Shown: positions 42,687-52,169 of the stretch, in pieces | How positions within the stretch are numbered: position 1 is the first letter of the stretch | Layout of the letters: each line of letters starts with the position of its first letter | NCBI GenBank assembly: GCA_964556895.1 | Contig: CAZKYC010000005.1 | Location: 26,951 to 90,950, forward strand | DNA from: Hinthialibacter sp964556895 | Lineage (GTDB): Bacteria; Hinthialibacterota; Hinthialibacteria; Hinthialibacterales; Hinthialibacteraceae | Direction: 5' to 3' | DNA: 64,000 nucleotides | Notes under the pieces: model-generated | The model's input: the letters and a program-made list of their open reading frames with translations, nothing else | What the model was told of the DNA's origin: nothing | Database searches by the model: none | Program-made: the position numbers and the translations under genes

Positions 42687-45596
42687 TCAAGCAGCGTATA
42701 ATGTACGCCGGACCGCCTCTAACAGTTCATCGGGGCTGAACGGTTTCATGAGCACCTCTGGCGCGCGCTCTCCATATTTATCATAAGGCAACCCTTGGTT
42801 GGAGTAGCCCGTCATAAACAAGACTTTGGCGGCCGGGAAGAGTTCGCGGATTTTTCGGGCGACGTCAAACCCATTACAATTCGGCATAATGATGTCTGAA
42901 ACAATCAGATCAACCGGAAATTCCAGCAACTCACAGATTTCGAGCGCTTCTTTGCCTTCTCCAGCGGCGAATACTTTATATCCCTGCTCTGACAAGACGC
43001 GATAGGTCAGGTCACGCACGGCTTTGGCGTCTTCAACCAACAAGATCGTGGCGTCACCACGTTCGACAACAGAGGCGGGCGGATTGACGAACTCTTCGGG
43101 TTTGCTTTTGGACGCAATGGGAAAATACAGTCTAAACACCGAACCGTGGCCGACTTCGCTCTGTACATCAATGGCCCCGTCGGCCTGTTTGACGATTCCA
43201 TACACGGTTGACAACCCAAGGCCTGTTCCCTTGCCAAAGTCTTTGGTGGTGAAGAACGGTTCAAAGATTTTTATTTGAACTTCAGGCGCCATCCCGGTTC
43301 CGTTATCAGACACGGAGATGGTGGAATACCCGCCACAGCGGCACCCCAAACGGTCGGCTTGACCTTGATTGAGCACGGCGTTTTGGGTTTCAATCAGCAG
43401 GCGGCCGCCGTTTGGCATAGCGTCGCGCGCATTGACCGCCAGGTTAATCAAAATCTGTTCAATTTGGCCCGGATCAAATTCAATATCGGCCAAATCATCA
43501 TCAAGCCTTGTTTGAATCTCAATGAACTCAGGCAAAAGGTGTTTGACCATTTCAATCACATCAAGAACGGCCTGGTTTAGATTGAGACGCTTTGAGTGAA
43601 TGACTTGATTGCGGCTGAAGGCGAGCAATTGCCTTGTGATCGTAGACGCGCGTTCGGCCGCTTTATTAATTGCGTTGAGTTCTTTTTTGGTTTGGACGTC
43701 GTCGGTCAGCCGTGAAGACGCCAAGTCGCTATAGCCCTGAATCACCATCAATAAATTATTAAAATCGTGGGCGACGCCGCCCGCGAGTTGGCCGACCGCC
43801 TCCATGCGCTGGGCCTGTTGCAACTGTTCGGTCAACCGCTCTTTTTCTCTTTCCGCTTCTTTTAGTTGAGAGATATCCGCTAAGACGGCGACAATTCCAG
43901 CCGCTGTTCCATCACTATCCAACAGCGGGGCCGTACTAACTCGAACGTCGATCATCACGCCGTCTTTGCGTACGCGTTTGGTTTCGTGTTCAAAATAGGG
44001 GGTATTTTGTAGGCGCTGAAAGTATTGATCAAACTCGTCTTCTTCCTCCACGGGGACCAAGGGATATGGTTCTCCGATAACCTCCGACGCGTTCCAACCA
44101 AACGTTCGCTCTGCTTCCGGGTTCCATGTCGTGACGCGGCCTTCACGATCAAGAACAGCGATAGCCAACGGCGACGCGTTAATGACATCATTTAATGTTT
44201 GATTGAGTTGACGCAGCTTACTTTCCGCTGACTTGCGGCCGGTAATATCGTCAAGCAGAATGACAAAGTGGTTATGTTTGGGGCTATATGAACTCATGGA
44301 ATACCAGCGCCCCATTTGTTCATAAAACCGCTCATCGCAAACTTCGACGCCGCTTAAAGCAGACAATCCGAGACGGAGAAACCAAGTTTCCCGGGTGTCG
44401 TCTTTGGATGAAAAGAGTTCAGAGCCTTTCAGCCCAATCACCGTTGACTGGGTTTGGCCAATGCCTTGATGAAAGGCGGGGTTGGCGTGTAAGATCAAGA
44501 AATCGGTGGGGCCTCCCGATTGACTAAACAACATTCTACAGTATGCCACGCCGGTCTTCATGTGAGTAAATAACAGGCGGTAGCGCTCTTCGGATTCTTT
44601 TAGATAGGCTTCGGTTTTTATGCGGGCGGTAATGTCGCGAACAACGGAGAATATATACCGTTTGCCTTCGAACATGTAAGAAGAGGACACAATCTCAACA
44701 TCGACGTCAGGGCCTTTTTTGTGTTTGAGTTTAGTGATGATTCGGTCTTTTTGTCTTTCGCGCGCGCGCTCGAAATGCGACCTGAGCGCGAGTTCATTGG
44801 CGTTGTCGTGAATCGAACTCAGCCGGGAGCCAATCAAGTCATTGTCTTGATACCCGACCATGAGTGAAAAACTTGGATTGATGGAATGGATGCGCCCGTT
44901 TTCGTCCAGCGTACAAAACCCGTCAATCGCGCTTTGTTGTATCAATTGGTTATGATTGACTTGTTCGCTCAAATCGTCGCGCAAGTGAATCATGTCGCTT
45001 ATATCGGTGATAAAGCCTTCAAGAAATTCGACCTGGCCATTTCTTGACACTCCTTCGCCGCGCTCCCACACCCACTTGGTTTCGCCTGTCTTTGGTTTGA
45101 TTCGGTAGGTCAGTTCAAACGGGCGGCCGCCTTGAAGCGCCTGGCCGATTTCATCGGCGACCATCTGTTGATCGTCGGGGTGAATGATGTCGGCGTAAGA
45201 GAGGTAGTGATTGTTTACCAGATCATCAGCCGTGTATCCCGTCAGCGCCAGACACCCGTCGCCGAGAGATATCATCGTCCAGTGAGAGTCGCATTTGCAC
45301 CGATAGGCAATACCAGGCAGGTTGCTTATCAACGTTGATAGGCGGCGCTGGCTTTCGATGAGTTCATGTTCAACTTGTCGTTGCTTTCGTAATACAATTG
45401 CAATGATGGCCCCTGCAACAAGCGAAAAGAGAAGCACGGAAGTTCTGACAGAAATCTCATGTAGAGGAACATTGAAGACGAGCAAATCGAGAAAGCCGTT
45501 ATCATAAAAAAACGCATAATCCACCGCTGCGTCGATGGCCCAAAACGCGATGCCGCAAAGGAAGCAATACGTGAACGCTCTGGCTTCACGAACCAT
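42687..45596 (-). CDS. Multi-PAS hybrid histidine kinase with receiver
   Basis: The 969-residue protein has two N-terminal membrane helices (residues 6-28 and 50-70), then four PAS domains in series (GDGCLALTGYTADDLV; INPSFSLMVGYQDNDLIGSR; an intermediate unit about SEERYRLLFTHMKTG; NPEAERTFGWNASEVIGEPY). A HisKA with GGVAHDFNNLLMVIQGYSDL, a HATPase domain (VNARDAMPNGG, DNGTGMAPEV, GTGLGLSTVYG) and a receiver (ILLVEDAKAVRDLTYRVL, acceptor in DLIVSDIIMPNCNG) follow. It probably senses small molecules or redox through the PAS domains and autophosphorylates. The HisKA-to-receiver half is paralogous to the kinase at 19.8-22.0 kb. No response regulator with an output domain is adjacent. Confidence 0.92.
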   Translation of the reverse strand: MVREARAFTYCFLCGIAFWAIDAAVDYAFFYDNGFLDLLVFNVPLHEISVRTSVLLFSLVAGAIIAIVLRKQRQVEHELIESQRRLSTLISNLPGIAYRCKCDSHWTMISLGDGCLALTGYTADDLVNNHYLSYADIIHPDDQQMVADEIGQALQGGRPFELTYRIKPKTGETKWVWERGEGVSRNGQVEFLEGFITDISDMIHLRDDLSEQVNHNQLIQQSAIDGFCTLDENGRIHSINPSFSLMVGYQDNDLIGSRLSSIHDNANELALRSHFERARERQKDRIITKLKHKKGPDVDVEIVSSSYMFEGKRYIFSVVRDITARIKTEAYLKESEERYRLLFTHMKTGVAYCRMLFSQSGGPTDFLILHANPAFHQGIGQTQSTVIGLKGSELFSSKDDTRETWFLRLGLSALSGVEVCDERFYEQMGRWYSMSSYSPKHNHFVILLDDITGRKSAESKLRQLNQTLNDVINASPLAIAVLDREGRVTTWNPEAERTFGWNASEVIGEPYPLVPVEEEDEFDQYFQRLQNTPYFEHETKRVRKDGVMIDVRVSTAPLLDSDGTAAGIVAVLADISQLKEAEREKERLTEQLQQAQRMEAVGQLAGGVAHDFNNLLMVIQGYSDLASSRLTDDVQTKKELNAINKAAERASTITRQLLAFSRNQVIHSKRLNLNQAVLDVIEMVKHLLPEFIEIQTRLDDDLADIEFDPGQIEQILINLAVNARDAMPNGGRLLIETQNAVLNQGQADRLGCRCGGYSTISVSDNGTGMAPEVQIKIFEPFFTTKDFGKGTGLGLSTVYGIVKQADGAIDVQSEVGHGSVFRLYFPIASKSKPEEFVNPPASVVERGDATILLVEDAKAVRDLTYRVLSEQGYKVFAAGEGKEALEICELLEFPVDLIVSDIIMPNCNGFDVARKIRELFPAAKVLFMTGYSNQGLPYDKYGERAPEVLMKPFSPDELLEAVRRTLYAA

Positions 45597-45843
45597 GCGA
45601 TGACACCCTTACAAAAAATTCTATCTTCCTGCTCAGACTCAGATTAACACAAGCGTACGTTTGAAGTGTTTATTTTTTATTATCTTGTCTACAGAGCATG
45701 CCATGCTACCACGCCGTGCGGTAAATTGCAACATGTTATTTCCCATCATCTGACGCCGCGCCCTCGATGATTGATTTCCTTCGCTGAAGCGCTGGTTCGT
45801 GATAAGGTGAAGCCTTCTTTATTTCACTCATGGAGCGTAGGTC

Positions 45844-46353
45844 ATGACACTCGACCCATTAAACCCTCTCGTTGGCGTCATCATGGGGTCAAAATCTGAC
45901 TGGGAAACCATGTCAAACGTGGAGGAGACCCTGGTAAAACTGGGCGTCCCTTGCGAAGTCAAAGTGGTTTCCGCCCATCGGACCCCCGATTTATTATTTG
46001 AATACGCTTCCACGGCGGAAGAGCGCGGCATTCAAGTCATTATCGCTGGGGCTGGCGGGGCCGCCCACTTGCCCGGGATGTGCGCCAGTAAGACGACTCT
46101 GCCTGTGCTTGGCGTCCCGGTCCAGTCGCGTGCGCTCAACGGGATGGATTCGTTGCTTTCCATCGCCCAGATGCCCGCCGGAGTGCCCGTAGGCGCACTT
46201 GCGATAGGCCGCGCGGGCGCGGTCAACGCCGCCCTGTTGGCTGCGTCGATCTTGGCCAATCAATATTCAGAAATCAAAGTCGCAATCAAAGCGTTTCGGT
46301 CAAACCAAACCCAAACGGTGTTAGACAACCCGGATCCGCGGGGGGCGGTATGA
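45844..46353 (+). CDS. purE: N5-carboxyaminoimidazole ribonucleotide mutase
   Basis: The 169-residue protein matches class I PurE: VGVIMGSKSDWETM (phosphate loop), SAHRTPDLLFEYA, IAGAGGAAHLPGMCASKTTL, and LGVPVQSRALNGMDSLLSIA. It converts N5-CAIR to CAIR in purine synthesis. PurK, which makes its substrate, overlaps the 3' end by four bases. GGAG precedes the ATG. The length is standard. Confidence 0.96.
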   Translation: MTLDPLNPLVGVIMGSKSDWETMSNVEETLVKLGVPCEVKVVSAHRTPDLLFEYASTAEERGIQVIIAGAGGAAHLPGMCASKTTLPVLGVPVQSRALNGMDSLLSIAQMPAGVPVGALAIGRAGAVNAALLAASILANQYSEIKVAIKAFRSNQTQTVLDNPDPRGAV

Positions 46354-47471
46354 TCGTCGGCATACTGGCAGCGGGCCAGTTAGGACGCATGATCGCCTTG
46401 GCCGGCTACCCGCTCGGTTTACACTTTCGTTTTTTAGAACCGAATCCCGAAGCGCCCGCCGCGCGCTTGGGCGAATCGATCCAAGCCGACTATGACGACA
46501 TGGACGCGTTGGCGCGGTTTGCGGACGGCTTGTCAGTCGCGACCTATGAATTTGAAAACGTGCCCGCCGAGTCAGCCGATTATCTTTCGGCGCATGTCCC
46601 TTTTTACCCACCCGCGTCTATACTGGGCGCCTCTCAAGACCGGCTTGAAGAAAAATACCTGTTTCAAAAATTAGATATCCCCACCGCCGCCTTTCAAGCG
46701 GTGGATTCCTTTGAAGACTTGACCCAAGCCATGGAGTCGGTCGGGACGCCCGGCGTGATCAAAACCCGCCGTATGGGCTATGACGGCAAGGGCCAGTGGG
46801 TCATTCGCGACAAGAGCGACGCAGAACACGCCTGGCGGAGCGCCAAAGACTTCGCCCTGATTTATGAAACTTTCGTTCCATTCGAACGCGAAACCTCGAT
46901 CATCGCCGCCCGCAGCCGAAGCGGCGAGACGGTATTTTATCCCCTGGTCGAAAACCAACATCGCGAAGGCATCTTGCGGGTGACGCGCGCGCCAGCGCCA
47001 AATGTCTCGGATGAACTGCAAAGCGAAGCGGAGCGCTGCGCCCAGCAAATCATGGACGCATTTGATTACGCCGGTGTTTTGACCATCGAATTTTTTGAAT
47101 ACGGCGGCAAACTCTTGGCCAACGAAATGGCCGCCCGCGTCCATAATTCAGGCCATTGGACGATTGACGGCGCCGTCACCAGCCAATTTGAAAACCACCT
47201 GCGCGGCATCTTAGACATGCCGCTGGGCGACACGGCGCCGCGAGGCCATTCGATCATGTTAAACCTGATCGGCGCCGCCCCTCCTCGCGAAGCGGTGTTG
47301 GCGTTCCCTTGCGCCCACCTGCATTTATATGACAAAGAACCCCGCCCCGGGCGCAAGATTGGCCACATCACGCTTTGCGGCGATGACGCTGGCGTTCTCG
47401 AACAACGCGCCAACGCGCTCTTGCCCTTCATTGACGGAGCGGTCTGTAAATCGCACTCGGTTCACGCGTAG
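46350..47471 (+). CDS. purK: N5-carboxyaminoimidazole ribonucleotide synthase
   Basis: The 373-residue ATP-grasp enzyme opens with VGILAAGQLGRMIALAGYPL and continues YEFENVPAES, QDRLEEKYLFQKLDIPTAAF, GVIKTRRMGYDGKGQWVIR, YAGVLTIEFFEYGGKLLANE and MAARVHNSGHWTIDG. It carboxylates AIR with ATP and bicarbonate to N5-CAIR, the substrate of the overlapping purE product. The ATGA overlap suggests coupled translation. Complete. Confidence 0.96.
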   Translation: MIVGILAAGQLGRMIALAGYPLGLHFRFLEPNPEAPAARLGESIQADYDDMDALARFADGLSVATYEFENVPAESADYLSAHVPFYPPASILGASQDRLEEKYLFQKLDIPTAAFQAVDSFEDLTQAMESVGTPGVIKTRRMGYDGKGQWVIRDKSDAEHAWRSAKDFALIYETFVPFERETSIIAARSRSGETVFYPLVENQHREGILRVTRAPAPNVSDELQSEAERCAQQIMDAFDYAGVLTIEFFEYGGKLLANEMAARVHNSGHWTIDGAVTSQFENHLRGILDMPLGDTAPRGHSIMLNLIGAAPPREAVLAFPCAHLHLYDKEPRPGRKIGHITLCGDDAGVLEQRANALLPFIDGAVCKSHSVHA

Positions 47472-47594
47472 CCAATCACCATTTTGGCCAAAATTCATCC
47501 AACCGCTTTCGATTTGGCGCGTGAGTGCTTTAATTTGTGATTACAAAAAATTCAACCCATTTCGCGAAAACGCGCCAAATAAGGAACGATACCC

Positions 47595-49049
47595 ATGAGT
47601 GAAGCCGCGACCAAGAACATTACGTTGATCCCCGGCGACGGCATCGGCCCCGAAGTCGTCAACGCCGCGCGAAAGATCATCGAAGCCACCGGCCTGAAAA
47701 TTGAGTGGGAAGAATGCGAAGCAGGCGCCAAAGTCTTCAAGAAAGGCTTCGCCTCGGGCGTGCCTCAAGAGACCATCGACTCGATTCACCAAACCCGCGT
47801 CGCCCTCAAAGGCCCGCTTCAAACCCCGGTCGGTTATGGCGAAAAAAGCGCCAACGTGACGCTCAGAAAGATGTTTGAAACCTACGGCAACATTCGCCCG
47901 GTGCGTGAAATGCCCAGCGTGGCGACGCCGTTTGTCGGCCATGACGTCGACGTGGTGGTTGTGCGCGAAAATGTCGAAGACCTCTACGCCGCGATTGAAC
48001 ACATGCAAACCCCCGGCGTGGCCCAAGGCCTGAAACTCATCAGCCAAAAAGGGTCTGAAAAAATCATGCGCCTGGCGTTTGAATACGCCCGCTCGCAAGG
48101 CCGCAGGTTGGTGCATTGCGCCACCAAGGCCAACATTATGAAACTCACTGAGGGCACGTTTAAAAAAGTATTTGAGCGCGTCGCGCCCGATTACCCCGAC
48201 ATCGAAGCCCAACACATCATCATCGACAACTGCGCCCATAAACTCACCATGCACCCCGGCGAATTTGACATCATCGTCACCACCAATATGAATGGCGACA
48301 TTCTCAGCGACTTATCGTCCGCCCTGGTCGGCGGGCTTGGGTTCGCGCCGTCAGCCAATATCGGCAACGAAGTCGCCATGTTCGAGGCCGTCCACGGCAC
48401 CGCGCCCGACATCGCGGGCACGGGCAAGGCCAACCCCACCGCGTTGATCCTCTCGGCGATCATGATGCTTCAACACATCACCGAATTTGAAGCCGCATCG
48501 CAAATCGAACACGCGCTGTTCGCCACCCTCGAAGAAGGCAACAAACTCACCAGCGACGTCATCGGCTCGCGCGGCGTCTCCACTGACGAATTCACCGGCG
48601 CCATCATCGACAATCTCGGCAAGAAAAGTTCGAACGTGTCTGACCGCGAGTTTAAACCGATTAAGTTGCCCCAAGTGACTCGCGACCCCGATATGGTCAA
48701 AACCGAGAAGCGCGAAGTCATCGGCGCGGACATTTTTATTGAAGAAGGCTGCTCAGTGGGCCAGTTGGGCGAAGACCTCAAAGCGCTCACCGTCGGAACG
48801 TCACTGTTATTGAAGATGATTTCAAACCGCGGTACGCAGGTGTTCCCGCTGACCGACAACTTGACCGACTGCGTCGACCATTGGCGCTGCCGCTTTATCT
48901 TGAACCAGAAGATGGATGACGATAAAGCCGACGAAGTGATCACCGACTTTCTCATTCGCCTTCGCGGCAAGCACCGCTGGATGCATATTGAGAAGTTGCA
49001 AGTCTTCGACGGTGAAAACGCCTACACCAAAGCCCAAGGCGAAGATTAA
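47595..49049 (+). CDS. icd: Isocitrate dehydrogenase, Thermus-type long form, predicted NAD-dependent
   Basis: The 484-residue protein has the beta-decarboxylating dehydrogenase core: LIPGDGIGPEVVNAARKII, the substrate site EKSANVTLRK (Ser85, Asn87, Arg91) with Arg101, VVVRENVEDLYAAIEH, and NCAHKLTMHPGEFDIIVTTN. A C-terminal extension of about 140 residues resembles that of Thermus thermophilus and Rickettsia ICDH. At the coenzyme site the sequence is HGTAPDIAG (Asp272-Ile273). E. coli NADP enzymes have Lys-Tyr at these positions, while NAD enzymes have Asp-Ile or similar, so I predict NAD use. It oxidatively decarboxylates isocitrate to 2-oxoglutarate. AAGGA lies nine bases before the ATG. 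Confidence 0.92.
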   Translation: MSEAATKNITLIPGDGIGPEVVNAARKIIEATGLKIEWEECEAGAKVFKKGFASGVPQETIDSIHQTRVALKGPLQTPVGYGEKSANVTLRKMFETYGNIRPVREMPSVATPFVGHDVDVVVVRENVEDLYAAIEHMQTPGVAQGLKLISQKGSEKIMRLAFEYARSQGRRLVHCATKANIMKLTEGTFKKVFERVAPDYPDIEAQHIIIDNCAHKLTMHPGEFDIIVTTNMNGDILSDLSSALVGGLGFAPSANIGNEVAMFEAVHGTAPDIAGTGKANPTALILSAIMMLQHITEFEAASQIEHALFATLEEGNKLTSDVIGSRGVSTDEFTGAIIDNLGKKSSNVSDREFKPIKLPQVTRDPDMVKTEKREVIGADIFIEEGCSVGQLGEDLKALTVGTSLLLKMISNRGTQVFPLTDNLTDCVDHWRCRFILNQKMDDDKADEVITDFLIRLRGKHRWMHIEKLQVFDGENAYTKAQGED

Positions 49050-49066
49050 AAAAGCATCTCAAGAAG

Positions 49067-49148
49067 GGGAGGGCGAACCGCCTGGTGAGCCGGGTGAGAA
49101 CGAAGCCAATTCTCATCTTCGCGGCTCGTCAGGAGACTCGCCCTCCCC
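49067..49148. repeat. R4 GC-rich inverted repeat, copy 2
   Basis: GGGGAGGGCGA at the left pairs with TCGCCCTCCCC at the right, enclosing GCGGCTCGTCAGGAGACTCG, which is shared with 41402-41499. It lies between icd and the truncated dehydrogenase gene. Confidence 0.72.
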
Positions 49149-49155
49149 AATTCAC

Positions 49156-49617
49156 TCACGCCTTGTCGGTTGTTATTTTGATATCTTTCCACTCAATCAT
49201 ACTGGGTTCGTATTGCTGTTTCGCGCGGTTGTACATCGCCTGGTGGCCCATTAACGCGGTCAGGGATGAGATGCGCGCGGTTTCAACGTTGCTGAGCGGC
49301 TTCTCACCTTTACGCATATGCTGGGCGAAGGCTTCGAACTGGTCGAACGTGCCTTTGTAATAGTCGGTCTCTTCGGCGTATTGTTTGGCGTCGCCAGTCT
49401 TTTGGTCTTTGCGCTCGAAGGCGATGCCTTCATTGAGGCTGAGCAGACCGTCTTTCTTGATGATCCACAGTTTTTCGTTGTTAAACTGGGGCGGCATCAA
49501 CGCAAAGTGGGTATAGGACAAAATGACGCCGTTCTTGAAATAGAAATTCAGGCTGGAGTGGTCTTCAGACAGATGTTCGACGTTTCGAATATGGTCAAAC
49601 GTGATGGTATCTATCGC
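49156..49617 (-). pseudogene. Truncated Gfo/Idh/MocA-family oxidoreductase (C-terminal part only)
   Basis: About 153 codons in one open frame match the C-terminal half of a glucose-fructose oxidoreductase/Idh/MocA dehydrogenase: FDHIRNVEHLSEDHSS, NFYFKNGVILSYTHFALMPP, LWIIKKDGLLSLNEGIAFER, DQFEAFAQHMRKGEKPLSNV and ALMGHQAMYNRAKQQ. A stop (TAA complement at 49618-49620) ends the frame on its 5' side, where the divergent M32 gene begins, and the NAD-binding Rossmann half is missing. The remnant has no start codon with a ribosome site. An R4 repeat borders its 3' end, so rearrangement at repeats may have removed the rest. Confidence 0.75.
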
Positions 49618-49693
49618 TTAGGTATTCAGTGAAATACTGGTACGTTATTGCAACACGAAGCCGTCAAAAAATCGAGTGGTCGTAAGGACAGAA

Positions 49694-51211
49694 ATGAACA
49701 GGCAGACTCTAACCGACAAATTGACTGAACTACGCCGCCGCATCGGCGAAATCAAAGACGTGAACGCCAGCCTGGCTGTGCTGCATTGGGACCAGGAAGT
49801 CTTCATGCCGCCCAAGGCCGCCGCAGGCCGCGGCCAACAGCTCTCGACGCTTTCATCCATCGCCCACCGCATGGCGACTGACGAATCATTCGGTGCGCGG
49901 CTCAATGAGCTGGACCAAGCAGGGCTTGAGGGCGACGACGCTAAGTTGGTGTCAGAAACGCTGCACGACTACGAACGCGAGAAAAAACTGCCCGAAACAT
50001 TTGTACGCGAATTCAGCCTGCTGCAAAGCCAAGCCTACGAAGCCTGGGTCAAAGCGCGAAAGGATTCAACCTTCGCGGCGTTTCAGCCGCTGCTTGAGAA
50101 AGTGGTCGACATGCTCAAACAACGGGCCGATTACATGGGGTATGAAGGTTCGCCCTACAATGCGCTGCTCGAAGACTATGAACGCGGCATGACCGCCGAA
50201 GCGCTCAAGCCAATCTTCGCCGATCTCGCTAAGCGCCAAAGCGCCATCGTCGAAAAAATTATTACCTCGCCCAACCAACCCAACGCTGCGTGGCTCGACC
50301 AGAAGTGGGATACTAGCAAACAATGGGACGTCTCCATGCAAGTGGTTCGCGACTTGGGCTATGACCTTGACGCCGGGCGCATGGACAAATCGGTACACCC
50401 CTTCACCACCGACTTTGGCCTTAACGACGTTCGCATCACCACCCGCGTCAGCGATGAGGAACCATTCTCATGCTTGACGGGCGCCATCCACGAAGCCGGG
50501 CACGCACTCTATGAGCAAGGATTTAAACAAGAAGACGCCCGCACCACTCTGGCCGAGGCCGTCTCGCTTGGCATTCATGAATCGCAGTCGCGCATGTGGG
50601 AAAACCTGATCGGGCGCAGCCTGCCCTTCTGGAAGCGCTACGCCCCACTCTTAAAACAAACGTTTGGCGATCAACTCAAAGACGTCAGCGCCGAAGATAT
50701 GTGCGCGGCGATCAACCAGGTCGAGCCGACCTTCATTCGAGTCGAAGCGGACGAGTGTACTTACAATCTGCATATCGTAATTCGCTTTGAAATCGAACTC
50801 GACCTGATCGAAGGCCGCCTCGCCGTCAAAGACATCCCCGACGCCTGGAACGCCAAGGTCAAACAATATCTCGGCCTAGATGTTCCCAACGACTCGATGG
50901 GTTGCCTGCAAGACATCCACTGGTCGCACGGCTCGATAGGGTATTTTCCAACCTACGCGCTGGGCAACCTCTACGCATCACAGATGTTTGAAACGATTGA
51001 GAACGATATCCCTGAGTTATGGAACCAAGTGGAACAAGGCGAGTTTTCGACTTTGTTGAATTGGCTGCGCGAGAAGGTCCACCAAGTGGGCCGCCGCCGC
51101 ACCGCCCCTCAACTTATTAAAGACATCTCTGGCAAAGACCTCTCATCCGAACCGTTTATCAACTATCTCAAGAATAAGTTTGGCGGGCTGTATGGAGTTG
51201 AGTTTGAGTGA
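49694..51211 (+). CDS. M32-family carboxypeptidase (Taq type)
   Basis: From ATG 49694, preceded by TAAGGA five bases away, the 505-residue protein matches thermostable carboxypeptidase Taq: VNASLAVLHWDQEVFMPP at the N-terminus, HPFTTDFGLNDVRITTRV, the zinc motif HEAGH in TGAIHEAGHALYEQGF, ESQSRMWENLIGRSLPFW and the Glu-rich downstream region VEPTFIRVEADECTYNLHIV. It removes C-terminal residues from peptides using a metal ion, in the cytoplasm. An open frame extends to GTG 49676. It is followed by the tandem R1 repeats. Confidence 0.93.
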   Translation: MNRQTLTDKLTELRRRIGEIKDVNASLAVLHWDQEVFMPPKAAAGRGQQLSTLSSIAHRMATDESFGARLNELDQAGLEGDDAKLVSETLHDYEREKKLPETFVREFSLLQSQAYEAWVKARKDSTFAAFQPLLEKVVDMLKQRADYMGYEGSPYNALLEDYERGMTAEALKPIFADLAKRQSAIVEKIITSPNQPNAAWLDQKWDTSKQWDVSMQVVRDLGYDLDAGRMDKSVHPFTTDFGLNDVRITTRVSDEEPFSCLTGAIHEAGHALYEQGFKQEDARTTLAEAVSLGIHESQSRMWENLIGRSLPFWKRYAPLLKQTFGDQLKDVSAEDMCAAINQVEPTFIRVEADECTYNLHIVIRFEIELDLIEGRLAVKDIPDAWNAKVKQYLGLDVPNDSMGCLQDIHWSHGSIGYFPTYALGNLYASQMFETIENDIPELWNQVEQGEFSTLLNWLREKVHQVGRRRTAPQLIKDISGKDLSSEPFINYLKNKFGGLYGVEFE

Positions 51212-51329
51212 TGTGAAGTTCCCTCGCTTCTAAAGCGATAAGCAGAGTATCAGCGCGCGCGAAGCCTGCTCCAGGCAAGCGCTCTGCGCTAGATACACAG
51301 AAGAATCGTTGATTACAAACAAAACGAGG

Positions 51330-51507
51330 AGCCATCTCAAAAATTAAAATGGGGGTTTAAGGTTTTGACTTATCAAATATTGAACACCCAATTTAGGCGT
51401 GGGTGCAACTCTGGGAGCGCCTGTGCTTCTAGGCGGAGCAGCACTGAAGCGAGCAGAGTTGTACACACGCCACTTGATGCAAATGATCAAGCATTTTTGA
51501 GATGGCT
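51330..51507 (+). repeat. R1 palindromic repeat, copy C1 with terminal inverted repeats
   Basis: AGCCATCTCAAAAAT at 51330-51344 and its exact inverse ATTTTTGAGATGGCT at 51493-51507 bound a 178-base element. Its core, GGCGTGGGTGCAACTCTG ... CAGAGTTGTACACACGCC, matches copies A and B. Confidence 0.88.
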
Positions 51508-51619
51508 TCTAGATGTAACACAAAAGGCGGCAAGACCGCCCAGCGCGCGCGAAGCCTGCTCCAGGCAAGCGCTCTGCGCTAGATACACAGAAGAATCGTT
51601 GATTACAAACAAAACGAGG

Positions 51620-51797
51620 AGCCATCTCAAAAATTAAAATGGGGGTTTAAGGTTTTGACTTATCAAATATTGAACACCCAATTTAGGCGTGGGTGCAACT
51701 CTGGGAGCGCCTGTGCTTCTAGGCGGAGCAGCACTGAAGCGAGCAGAGTTGTACACACGCCACTTGATGCAAATGATCAAGCATTTTTGAGATGGCT
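51620..51797 (+). repeat. R1 palindromic repeat, copy C2
   Basis: This copy is identical in length and ends to C1, within the second tandem unit. Confidence 0.88.
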
Positions 51798-52008
51798 TCT
51801 AGATGTAACAAAAGGCGGCAAGACCGCCCAGCGCGCGCGAAGCCTGCTCTTGGCGAACGCTCTGCGCTAGATGCTAAATACTTTCCAATGAATAAACGAC
51901 AACCACCACCCCAAAATTGTGACCAGCAGAGTATCAGCGCGCCCGTCAGGGCTCAGCGCTAGATACAGATCACATCTGAATCTAGAAAACCTATCTAAGT
52001 ATCAAATG

Positions 52009-52042
52009 AAAAAAAAGCGCCGACCTATGGGGAGGTCAGCGC
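52009..52042 (-). terminator. Terminator of the second sigma factor gene
   Basis: On the minus strand GCGCTGACCT pairs with AGGTCGGCGC around CCCCAT, followed by eight T. It is about 130 bases beyond the sigma stop. A second GGGGAGG hairpin arm lies between. Confidence 0.8.
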
Positions 52043-52169
52043 ATCTATGGGGAGGTGTGGATGGGGATCCACAACACTTTTAGTCTTGTATCGAGTTTTG
52101 TCTTTACATCATCATTCGCCTTTTGAATTTATCGGTGAACCGTTTCGACGCGCTGACACTCTGCTTTAT

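Larger units (their letters stand above)
51251..51828 (+). repeat. Tandem duplication of a 290-base unit containing R1
   Basis: The unit 51251-51540 is repeated at 51541-51828 with a two-base deletion (CACA to CA near 51810); a partial third unit begins at 51829 and a shorter derivative at 51937. Each full unit contains one R1 element. The 958 bases from 51212 to 52169 contain only this array and a terminator. Confidence 0.93.

Noticed and set aside
47541..48254. 237-codon minus-strand ORF
   Set aside because: Antisense to isocitrate dehydrogenase; low-complexity, no motif.
51365..51870. Two identical ORFs on the plus strand (MTYQILNTQFRRGCNSGSAC...)
   Set aside because: They lie wholly within the tandem R1 units, have no ribosome site, and their sequence reflects the palindrome.
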